64,000 nt of DNA, taken from Paracoccus sediminicola (GTDB taxonomy: Bacteria > Pseudomonadota > Alphaproteobacteria > Rhodobacterales > Rhodobacteraceae). A program made the translations under genes and the position numbers. How positions within the stretch are numbered: position 1 is the stretch's first letter; each line of letters opens with the position of its first letter. Below, piece after piece: positions 54,226 to 64,000 of this stretch. The stretch lies in NCBI RefSeq assembly GCF_027912835.1, contig NZ_CP115768.1:2406001-2470000 (forward strand), written 5' to 3'. The notes under the pieces were generated by a model, which was given only the letters and a program-made list of their open reading frames with translations, made no database searches and was not told the origin of the DNA.

Positions 54226-55241
54226 CAACACAGCGCTGGGTAAACCGGCCCGATGGGTCGAATTGGGGTGATTTCGGAGCGGATGACCAGGTCGGACGTA
54301 TGAACCTGATAACACCGGAGGCGAGGCTGCGCGGTGCGCGCGAGATCCGCGAAGGTCTCAGTTTCAGCCTTTCGCTTCCGCTGGATTATCCAGGGGGTAA
54401 TGTTCTTTTTCCGTTGCGCAAAGAGCCGGTCTTCCACTACGAGGAACGCGGCAGCGGCCACAACTTCAATTTCCAGATGAGCGAAGTGGCACCCTCCTGT
54501 TGCGATGTCATCAGCGACGATGCGGTGACGCTATACACGCAGTATTCAACGCAATGGGACGCGCTTGCGCATGTCGGTCAGATGTTTGATGCCGATGGTG
54601 ATGGGAAGCCTGAGAAGGTCTACTATAACGGCTACCGGGCGGGCAAAGACATCATCGGCCCCGATGACGAAGGGCCGCGCGGGGCCGCAGCTCTAGGCAT
54701 AGACAAGCTTGCCGTTGCCGGCGTTCAAGGCAGAGGTGTACTCGTCGATCTAGAAAAACGTCATGGCCAGGATCGTGTGCTGATCGGATATGACGGGCTC
54801 GTGGAAGCGATCGACGAGCTCGATGTCAGCGTCGAGAATGGGGACTTTCTTTGCCTGAATACGGGGTTTGCCCAACTGGTTCTCTCAATGGATAAAGAAC
54901 CAGACGCCACTGTGCTGGCGTCATCCTGTGCGGTCCTAGACGGTCGCGATGAAAAGCTTCTTGACTGGATTACCGACAGCGGCATCGTTGCCATTTGCGC
55001 CGACAATTTCGCGGTCGAGGCCTATCCAGCGCGGGAGACAACGGCAGACAAGTTCGCCGCGTTGCCGTTGCACAATCATTGTCTCTTCAAGCTTGGGATT
55101 CACCTTGGCGAGCTCTGGTATTTTGCTGAGCTTACTGCATGGCTGCGCGAACACAATCGCTCGGCCTTCTTTCTGACCGCACCACCGCTTCGCCTGCCCG
55201 GCTCTGTCGGATCGCCCGTAAACCCCATCGCGACCGTCTGA
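54222..55241 (+). CDS. Cyclase-family metal-dependent hydrolase (kynurenine-formamidase fold)
   Basis: 339 aa. The start ATG 54222 is chosen from GAGGAGG upstream and an ATGA overlap. The family opens with NWGDFGADDQVGRMNLITPE; the metal motif HxGTHxD is of the QYSTQWDALAHV type (Q, D and H), common in longer bacterial members. RGVLVDL and NTGF are structural blocks. Relatives hydrolyse cyclic amides or lactones or cleave diketones. As the last gene before the transporter it may open a ring in the unknown substrate. Exact chemistry cannot be read from sequence. Confidence 0.82.
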   Translation: MTTQRWVNRPDGSNWGDFGADDQVGRMNLITPEARLRGAREIREGLSFSLSLPLDYPGGNVLFPLRKEPVFHYEERGSGHNFNFQMSEVAPSCCDVISDDAVTLYTQYSTQWDALAHVGQMFDADGDGKPEKVYYNGYRAGKDIIGPDDEGPRGAAALGIDKLAVAGVQGRGVLVDLEKRHGQDRVLIGYDGLVEAIDELDVSVENGDFLCLNTGFAQLVLSMDKEPDATVLASSCAVLDGRDEKLLDWITDSGIVAICADNFAVEAYPARETTADKFAALPLHNHCLFKLGIHLGELWYFAELTAWLREHNRSAFFLTAPPLRLPGSVGSPVNPIATV

Positions 55242-55309
55242 CTGCCGTGGGCTGTGCCGCGCTGCGCTCCGTCACGGCCACTCGGAAAAGGAATAAGCAG
55301 TCATCGAAA

Positions 55310-55325
55310 CATACCAATCAGTATT
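55310..55325. promoter_or_regulatory. TetR-type operator (one mismatch), TRAP operon
   Basis: CATACCAATCAGTATT shares the CATACCAATCAGTAT core with 45862-45877; the last arm base is T instead of G. It lies 167 bp upstream of the TAXI-TRAP gene. Confidence 0.7.
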
Positions 55326-55396
55326 CTATACTCAATGTAGCTGGTATGTTAATATGAAAGGATTGGGCTTGATAGCGCAGCATATCTTATCTTCAG

Positions 55397-55412
55397 CATA
55401 CCAATAAGTATG
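55397..55412. promoter_or_regulatory. TetR-type operator CATAC-N6-GTATG, TRAP operon
   Basis: CATACCAATAAGTATG with perfect arms, 80 bp upstream of the TAXI-TRAP start. Its presence here ties the transporter to the regulon even though the gap of 250 bp after the cyclase gene implies a separate promoter. Confidence 0.78.
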
Positions 55413-55491
55413 CGTAGAATAATTGGTTTTCGCAAGAGGTTGCAGCGAGCCTGAGACGGAGCCAGCTCCGCACCGCAATGGGAGGATAATA

Positions 55492-56622
55492 ATGTATCGA
55501 ATAACCGGGTTCTTCGCGGCTTTCCTGATCGTTGGATCGGCAGCCAGCTACGCACAGGACACCATTGAACTGCCGGACGTCGTCACATGGAGCGCTTATG
55601 GCACCGGTTCGACTGGCAACGCACAGGCGGTGGCCATCGGATCGGCTTTGCAGAACGAACTGGATAAAACCCTTCGTATCCTGCCCGGCAAGAACGACGT
55701 GTCGCGCATGGTTCCGCTGCGGGATGGGCGCGTTATGTTCTCGGCCGCAGGCATCGCCACCTTCTACGCACAGGAGGGGATCGAAGAATTCAACGATCCG
55801 GAATGGGGACCGCAAAGGGTTCGAGTGCTTCTGACATCGAACCCTGCCCATAACCAAGGTGTTGCTGCGACGGCCGAGAGCGGCATCGAGACGGTGGCAG
55901 ATCTTGAGGGACGGCGTGTCGCTGCGGTTGTCGGTTCGCCCGCCATCAATAATGGCATCGAGGCAGTCCTGGCCTTTGCGGGGCTCTCTTGGGACGATGT
56001 CGAACGGGTGGACTTCCCCGGATATTCTGCGTCATGGGAGGGCATGCTAAATGGCCAGGTGGACGCGGCCTGGGGTGCGACCACCATCAGTTCGGCCTTC
56101 CAGTTGGAGAGCTCGCCGCGCGGCATCCGCTGGTTGACCCTTCCGCCAGATGATACTGAAGGCTGGAAGCGGCTTCAGTCGGTCGCCCCGCATATCGTGC
56201 CCCATCAAGCAACGATCGGGGCCGGTATCTCTGAAGACAATCCCCAGCAGGGAACGAATTATCCGTATCCCATCTTGATTGCCTATGCACAGCAGGATCC
56301 GGCACTGGTCGAGGCGATGACCCGCGCCATGGTCGACCTCTATCCGACGTATAGCGATGCTTCTCCTGGCGCAGACGGATGGGCTCTGGAAAACCAGATC
56401 CTTGACTGGATCGTTCCCTTCCATGAAGGCGCCATCCCGGTTCTGGAAGCGCAGGGTGTCTGGTCGCCGGAGGCCCAAGCGCACAACGATGCGCTTGTCG
56501 AGCGTCAGGACCGACTTGCTGAAGCTTGGGAAGGGCTGATGGCGCAGGATCTGTCCGGTGGCGCTCTGGTGGAGGCTTGGGCGACCGCGCGTGCCGACAT
56601 CCCGATGCCGGGTTCCGAGTGA
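55492..56622 (+). CDS. TAXI-family TRAP transporter solute receptor
   Basis: Secreted 376-aa receptor. The signal peptide ends SAASYA before QDTIELPD; GGGAGGATAATA precedes ATG 55492. The TAXI fold is shown by WSAYGTGSTGNAQAVAIGSAL, NDVSRMVPLRDGRVMFSAAG, AVVGSPAINNGIEAVLAFAG and GYSASWEGMLNGQVDAAWG. TAXI receptors bind acids such as glutamate or aromatic and alicyclic acids. It precedes a fused TRAP permease. Confidence 0.9.
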   Translation: MYRITGFFAAFLIVGSAASYAQDTIELPDVVTWSAYGTGSTGNAQAVAIGSALQNELDKTLRILPGKNDVSRMVPLRDGRVMFSAAGIATFYAQEGIEEFNDPEWGPQRVRVLLTSNPAHNQGVAATAESGIETVADLEGRRVAAVVGSPAINNGIEAVLAFAGLSWDDVERVDFPGYSASWEGMLNGQVDAAWGATTISSAFQLESSPRGIRWLTLPPDDTEGWKRLQSVAPHIVPHQATIGAGISEDNPQQGTNYPYPILIAYAQQDPALVEAMTRAMVDLYPTYSDASPGADGWALENQILDWIVPFHEGAIPVLEAQGVWSPEAQAHNDALVERQDRLAEAWEGLMAQDLSGGALVEAWATARADIPMPGSE

Positions 56623-56642
56623 ACAGGGGCCGAATATCGGAC

Positions 56643-58643
56643 ATGTCGCTCTCCAACAACGGCGCAGCCGACAGGGCGGCCGCTTCCGAAGCCGCAGCAG
56701 AGGTCGAAACCGTAGCCCCTCGGCTTCGGCAAGGCCCTTTCGTAATGAATGCAACAGCCGTCCTTACGGTTGTTGCGATCATTCTGGCCGTCAATCAGAT
56801 CTTCAACCTGCGTTTCTTCGTGGATGTCACGATCCTGCAGAACAGCTATCTGTACTTGATCGGCGGGATCTTTCTCGCAGTCGTCTTCCTTGCCTATCCT
56901 GCCATTCGCACCCAGCAGGCGCGGCTGCCCGCCCAAGATGTGTTGCTCGCCATGCTCGCACTTGGGGCCTGCCTCTGGTTCGGCTGGACCGGCGAGACCA
57001 GCGTCACCGAGGGATGGGAATATTCCGCACCGCAATTCGCCGTCCTCCTGAGCTTTGTCCTTTGGGCATTGATCATCGAGGCGACACGACGGGTTGCAGG
57101 ACTTGTGATGGCGGCCATCATCCTGTGCTTTTCGCTCTACCCGATCATCGCAGGGTCAATGCCCGGGCCGATTTCAGGCTTTTCTCAACCGTTCGAAGCC
57201 GTGATCCCGTTTCATATCCTGTCGAGCGAAAGCAGCTTCGGTATCCCGATGGAAGCATTCGGCACGCTTGTTCTTGGCTTTGTGCTTTTTGGCGCAGCCT
57301 TGCAGTTCACAGGCGGCGGCGAATTCTTCAATAACCTCGCCTTTGCGCTTGTCGGCGGCTATCGGGGCGGCGCCGCAAAGGTTGCCAGCATCGGCAGTGG
57401 CCTGATGGGTTCGATGAGCGGCTCGGTCATCTCGAACGTGATGACGACCGGCTCGGTCTCTATTCCTGCGATGAAGCGAACCGGCTTCAGCCCGGCCCAA
57501 GCGGCTGCCGTCGAAGCCTGTGCCTCCACCGGCGGGGTGATGATGCCGCCGATCATGGGCGCCGTTGCCTTCGTCATGGCATCGTTTCTCGGCGTCGGCT
57601 ATTCCGAGATTGTGATCGCCGCGATCGTGCCATCGGCACTCTACTATTTCGGTCTTATCATCCAGATTGATAGTTATGCGGCGCGGCGTGGGCTTCGGGG
57701 TTTGCCGCGCGCAGAACTGCCGGCGATCGGCGCGACCTTACGTCTCGGCTGGCAGTTCATTATCGTTTTCGCTGTGTTGATCTGGATGCTGGTTGCGTTG
57801 CGGCAGGAACGCATCGCGCCGTTCATCGCGACATTACTGCTCCTGGTCGTAAATCAACTTTTCCCACGCACTCGGCTCAGTGTCGAAGGCTTGCGAGATC
57901 TCCTTTTTCATGCCGGCATCGCGCTGGCCGAGATGGCCGCCCTTCTGATCGGGGTCGGCCTCATCGTCGGCGCCTTCTCCGCAACGGGGCTATCCGGAAC
58001 GCTTGCGAACGATCTCGTGTACATCGCGGGGGGAGGGACGCTGACCCTTCTTGTCATGGGTGCCATCACGAGTTTCATCTTCGGAATGGGAATGACCGTC
58101 ACAAGCTGCTACATCTTCCTTGCTGTGGTGCTTGCCCCGGCCCTGATTGCGGCCGGTCTTGATCCGATCGCGGTTCATCTCTTCATCATGTACTGGGGCA
58201 TGGTATCCTATATAACGCCGCCCGTCGCCCTAGGCGCATTTGCGGCGGCACCGCTCGCCGGCGTATCCCCCATGCTGGCCGGTGTCACCGCGATGCGGGT
58301 CGGCGTGATTATCTATGTTCTGCCCTTCCTCTTCGTGCTCGAACCGGCACTGATCTGGCGCGGCGAACTACAGGAAGTCGTAGTTCTGGTGGCTCTTGCA
58401 GTCGCGGGTGTGTGGCTGATCGCAAGCGGCATCCAAGGCTATCTGGCGGGTTTCGGTTCTCTCGGAGACGGCGCTGTCGGATTTCTGGCACGCGGCCTAG
58501 TGGTTGCGGGCGGGGCCGCGATCACCATTCCAGCTAGCCTTGTACCCTTCACCGGCCATGTGACGATGACGGTGGTCGGTCTCGCGCTTGCTGGCATCGG
58601 GGTCGCGGCCGTCTACCTCAAGTTCTCCAAGGCCACGAAGTGA
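56643..58643 (+). CDS. TRAP transporter fused permease (DctQ-DctM type)
   Basis: Inner-membrane protein of 666 aa with about 15-17 hydrophobic segments, the size of fused small and large TRAP subunits paired with TAXI receptors. Landmarks are KVASIGSGLMGSMSGSVISNVMTTGSVSIPAMKR, VEACASTGGVMMPPIMGAVAFVMA and MGMTVTSCYIFLAVVLAPAL. ATG 56643 is preferred; GTG 56619 overlapping the receptor stop is the alternative. It uses a Na or H gradient for import. Confidence 0.9.
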   Translation: MSLSNNGAADRAAASEAAAEVETVAPRLRQGPFVMNATAVLTVVAIILAVNQIFNLRFFVDVTILQNSYLYLIGGIFLAVVFLAYPAIRTQQARLPAQDVLLAMLALGACLWFGWTGETSVTEGWEYSAPQFAVLLSFVLWALIIEATRRVAGLVMAAIILCFSLYPIIAGSMPGPISGFSQPFEAVIPFHILSSESSFGIPMEAFGTLVLGFVLFGAALQFTGGGEFFNNLAFALVGGYRGGAAKVASIGSGLMGSMSGSVISNVMTTGSVSIPAMKRTGFSPAQAAAVEACASTGGVMMPPIMGAVAFVMASFLGVGYSEIVIAAIVPSALYYFGLIIQIDSYAARRGLRGLPRAELPAIGATLRLGWQFIIVFAVLIWMLVALRQERIAPFIATLLLLVVNQLFPRTRLSVEGLRDLLFHAGIALAEMAALLIGVGLIVGAFSATGLSGTLANDLVYIAGGGTLTLLVMGAITSFIFGMGMTVTSCYIFLAVVLAPALIAAGLDPIAVHLFIMYWGMVSYITPPVALGAFAAAPLAGVSPMLAGVTAMRVGVIIYVLPFLFVLEPALIWRGELQEVVVLVALAVAGVWLIASGIQGYLAGFGSLGDGAVGFLARGLVVAGGAAITIPASLVPFTGHVTMTVVGLALAGIGVAAVYLKFSKATK

Positions 58644-58765
58644 CGCAAATGCCGGCCCGGCGTTATCCGCACCGGCAGAGCTCTAATATCTGACATAAGC
58701 GGCAATGCGACAGTTTCGGGTGCTTTGGAAAGAGGGATTTTCTGGCACATGGTGATCACCAAGGA

Positions 58766-59035
58766 ATGGAGACTAAGCAGAACCCCGGAACCAAGCAGAG
58801 TCGCGGAGAGAACGTTAGGGGCATCCACAGGGCCATCCGCAAGCAGTATTCGACCGCGGAGAAGATCAAGATTATTCTGGACGGCCTGACGGTCGAGGAT
58901 AGCATTGCCGAGCTGTATCGTCGCGAGGGCATTGTGCAGAGCCTGTATTACGACCGGTAAGGAGTTCTACGAAGCCGGGAAGAGGCGCTTGGCGGACGAC
59001 ACGGCCGGAGCGGCCATAACGTACGAATTCTTTCG
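58766..59035 (+). pseudogene. IS3-family orfA remnant
   Basis: The first 65 codons (58766-58960: RKQYSTAEKIKIILDGLTVEDSIAELYRREGIVQSLYY) match the helix-turn-helix of IS3-family OrfA proteins. A frameshift and premature stop follow; the next frame continues EFYEAGKRRLADDTAGAA. The rest of the element is gone. Confidence 0.72.
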
Positions 59036-59370
59036 CATCTGTGGATGCCCCCGTGTTTGCAAGCGGAATTTGAATTTTTTGGGCTGCGACCGGGTGCGGT
59101 CATCTGTCAGGCCTTTTGATGCGGCTTTCAGGATGCCGCTGGCCGGTATGGGAGATACGCGGTTCGGTACCATGACATATTTCCGGGCTTGTCACCCCGT
59201 GCGAAAGACTGGTTGTTCCGAACCGGATCTTGCCGATCATTTACCCTTACTGTTCAAAGCCTCGCTCACATCCCGACTTACCGGCCAGCTGCGAGAAGAG
59301 ATCGCGTCGCACATCGAGACCGACCAGCTGATGAGGGGCATCTATTGGAAAGAGGGGTAATCCCCCCGCT
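59036..59370. other. Intergenic stretch without recognisable gene
   Basis: A short rightward frame (ATG 59172 to 59360) reads DLADHLPLLFKASLTSRL, then REEIASHIETDQLMRGIYW, and looks protein-like but is not recognised. The left half of the stretch shows nothing. It may be a fragment of a gene cut by the IS3 element that starts at about 59371. Confidence 0.4.
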
Positions 59371-59371
59371 T

Positions 59372-60218
59372 TTACGGGGACTTGGTCGTAGAGTTCACGC
59401 GGCCATTCTCAGTTTCTGTGCGGGGGGTCATCCCGCCAATGCCCATGTTGGGGCGCTCGTTGTTGTAGGACCAGAGCCACTCGATGGCAATCTGCTGCAC
59501 CTGGTCGATGGTTTCGAAGATGTGGAGGTCCAGCCATTCGTGCCGACCGTTCGGTTGTAGCGCTCGACGTAGGCGTTCTGCTGCGGTTTCCCGGGCTGGA
59601 TGTGGGCCAAGGTGATGCCCCGGTGCTCAGCCCACTCCATGAGGGTGCCGCTAATGTATTCCGGGCCATTGTCTACCCTGATCGTCTTTGGCGCGCCTCG
59701 CCATTCGATGATCTGGTTCAGCGCCCGGACGACCCGCTCGGCAGGCAGCGAGAAGTCGACCTCGATACCAAGGCCCTCGCGGTTGAAGTCGTCCAGGACG
59801 TTCAGCAACCGGAACTGGCGACCGTCCCCAAGGCGATCGGCCATGAAGTCCATGGACCAGACCTCATTCGCAGCCTTTGGAACCGCCAGTGCGTCAGGCT
59901 TGTCCCGCTTCAGCCGCTTGCGCGGCTTGACACGCAGATTCAGCTCCAGCTCGCGGTAGATCCGGTAGACCCGCTTGTGGTTCCATCCGTGCCCCTGGAC
60001 GTTGCGCATGAACAGGAAGCACAGACCAAAGCCCCAGGTCTTCTTTGCCGTCGTCAGCCCGAGCAGTAGGTCGGCAATATGTTCGTTCTCATCATCGAGC
60101 TTCAGGCTGTATCTGTAGCACGTCTCGCTGACGTCGAATGCCCGGCATGCCAGCGCGATACTGACGCCCTTCATCGCCACCGCTTTCACGGCCAGCTCTC
60201 GGCGTTGAGCTGGCCGGA
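59372..60218 (-). pseudogene. IS3-family orfB (integrase core), frameshifted near its end
   Basis: The DDE integrase core is intact up to the third motif: [21 protein letters not shown] (first Asp), [12 protein letters not shown] (second) and [12 protein letters not shown] (Glu). At about 59541-59549 a base is missing compared with the expected [13 protein letters not shown]; the chain then reads [12 protein letters not shown] and stops early at 59428, while the correct ending ([22 protein letters not shown]) continues in another frame to about 59372. Translation would normally begin by a -1 frameshift from orfA near 60222. Confidence 0.82.
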
Positions 60219-60481
60219 TCATTTTTTCCGAGCGTTTCCTTCAGCAGCTCATTCTGCATGCTGACATCGGCGTACATGCGCTTCAGGCGGCGGTTCTCCT
60301 CGGCCATCGCTTTCATCTCACTGATGAGGCTTGCATCCATGCCGCCATACTTCGCCCGCCATTTGTAAAGCGTGGCGCTGCTCATCCCGTGCTCGCGGCA
60401 CAGCTCGGCAGCAGGAACACCGCCCTCCATCTGGCGCAGCGCCCCCATGATCTGGGCTTCGGTAAATCGTGTCTTTTTCAT
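60190..60481 (-). CDS. IS3-family orfA (helix-turn-helix)
   Basis: Begins [20 protein letters not shown] at 60481 and contains [22 protein letters not shown] followed by a leucine-zipper segment ([30 protein letters not shown]). It overlaps orfB in the manner of IS3 elements with programmed -1 frameshifting. The right limit given is the end of family similarity; the frame itself stays open to 60092. Confidence 0.85.
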
Positions 60482-60523
60482 CGGAATCTCCTCGTTCATC
60501 CTGCCTAGAAAATTCTACTTCCG

Positions 60524-60729
60524 CATCCGACTATCTGCACCGTTCCATGAGCGTTTTGCCGCTGTTGGCACGCGACGGGATCGATTGGATCGATCCGGCC
60601 GGGTATGTCGTCGCGAGCAGCGACTTGCCTGACGACTGGAGCGACCAAGGGGTTCGCTATCGCTTCGAGTTATCGGTTGTCAGCCGTTCCGTGCTTGGCG
60701 AGCCCTACCTGCGCCATCGGGCGGACTGA
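60524..60729 (+). pseudogene. Unidentified gene fragment
   Basis: A rightward frame ending at TGA 60729 reads SDYLHRSMSVLPLLARDGI, DWIDPAGYVVASSDLPDDW and YRFELSVVSRSVLG. The 5' side runs into the IS3 element. The VVASS.LPDDW pattern is reminiscent of periplasmic sensor domains of histidine kinases, but this is weak. The remaining 125 bp to the tRNA hold nothing recognisable. Confidence 0.35.
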
Positions 60730-60852
60730 GTATAGATGATGGTTCCGCTTCCCCAGCGAGCCTGATTTTGTTGAGTCAGTGTTGAGTCGCGGGCTCGGTA
60801 TGGGAATACCCCACGGCCGGTCTTGGCGTAACATTGTGTACTGTTTGGGTTT

Positions 60853-60932
<80 letters not shown>

Positions 60933-61018
60933 ACGCTTGCGCCTGGTGCGCTGCACCGATCTGGTTTTGATTGGTGCGTGTTGTTCATCGTTTAGAGAGA
61001 TTTGCGTTTCTTTTCAGA

Positions 61019-61132
61019 TCTGGCGGTGACCTACTCTCCCACGTCTTGAGACGCAGTACCATTGGCGCGACGGCACTTAACGGCCGAGTTCGGGATGGGA
61101 TCGGGTGTTTTGCTCGTGCTATGTCCACCAGA
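61019..61132 (-). rRNA. rrf: 5S ribosomal RNA
   Basis: About 114 nt. The ends TCTGGTGGACATAG and GGTCACCGCCAGA pair to form helix I, and the internal ACCCGATCCCATCCCGAAC block is the conserved loop of bacterial 5S rRNA. It is separated from 23S by about 95 bp containing a complementary stem (CACTTCCGG region against GAAGTGGAGA) that probably forms part of the RNase III processing structure. Confidence 0.95.
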
Positions 61133-61228
61133 TCGGAGAAGAAACGCTCAGCGTTCCGTCTTTTTGACGGGAAGTTGTCCAAGGATGCTTTTGAAGTGGA
61201 GATCTTGCGATCTGGCCACTTCCGGATC

Positions 61229-64000
<2,772 letters not shown>

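Larger units (their letters stand above)
59371..60505 (-). mobile_element. IS3-family insertion sequence, approximate limits
   Basis: Leftward element with overlapping orfA and orfB. Terminal repeats could not be fixed by eye, so the limits are those of the coding content plus short flanks. The orfB end is frameshifted by a missing base, so the copy is probably inactive. Confidence 0.75.

Noticed and set aside
55242..55491. Possible riboswitch or small RNA before the TAXI-TRAP genes
   Set aside because: The 250-bp region is accounted for by two TetR-type operators and a promoter; no riboswitch consensus was seen.

Overview
The window is a GC-rich chromosomal segment of an alphaproteobacterium, most likely Rhodobacterales (Paracoccus/Rhodobacter-like). 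The main clue is the right end: an rRNA operon on the minus strand ordered 23S, 5S, initiator tRNA-fMet, which is typical of that group. TRAP, iol, Frc-type and Phn-type transport genes fit this assignment. No species is claimed.

Left part (1-31203), sugar, inositol and organophosphate uptake. A uronate isomerase gene with a TRAP solute receptor lies opposite a GntR/FadR-type regulator. A 3' fragment of a heme-type TonB receptor and a YeiH-type transporter follow. Next comes a complete myo-inositol operon (16611 to 5001, minus strand): iolG, a TIM-barrel isomerase/epimerase, an Frc-type ABC transporter, a second Gfo/Idh dehydrogenase, iolC (fused to DUF2090), iolD, iolE and iolB. A divergent LacI-type regulator lies next to two 14-bp palindromes. 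Then an ABC system that looks ferric but resembles the sugar-phosphate importer AfuABC sits in an operon with an inositol-monophosphatase-family enzyme and has its own LacI regulator. Last is a PhnD-PhnC-PhnE-PhnE type transporter with a HAD protein and a DeoR regulator, divergent from a Na/Pi cotransporter. No C-P lyase genes are present.

Right part (32010-60902), a genomic island. A perfect 50-bp direct repeat of the 3' part of tRNA-fMet bounds about 28.9 kb. The island ends carry broken insertion sequences (IS21-type istB, IS110 and IS3 types). Its core (33684-58643) is a coherent, apparently undescribed CoA-thioester catabolic locus. The leftward arm has two tandem branched-chain-type binding proteins, LivGFHM, an acyl-CoA dehydrogenase, a TetR regulator, a PaaK-like CoA ligase, two family III CoA-transferases and a dienoyl-CoA-reductase-like SDR. 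The rightward arm has a crotonase, a degenerate crotonase-like protein, a DUF35 protein, a thiolase-like protein without the usual cysteine, an SDR split by an IS256 element, a MaoC hydratase, a second acyl-CoA dehydrogenase, a PRISE-like reductase, a cyclase-family hydrolase and a TAXI-type TRAP transporter. Four copies of CATAC-N6-GTATG sit exactly in the three promoter regions of this locus and probably form the operators of the TetR protein. No integrase is recognised, so the island looks fixed. An IS256 copy with intact ends and an 8-bp target duplication has recently broken the rightward operon.

Right end (60856-64000): tRNA-fMet, 5S rRNA and nearly complete 23S rRNA, all transcribed leftwards towards the island.
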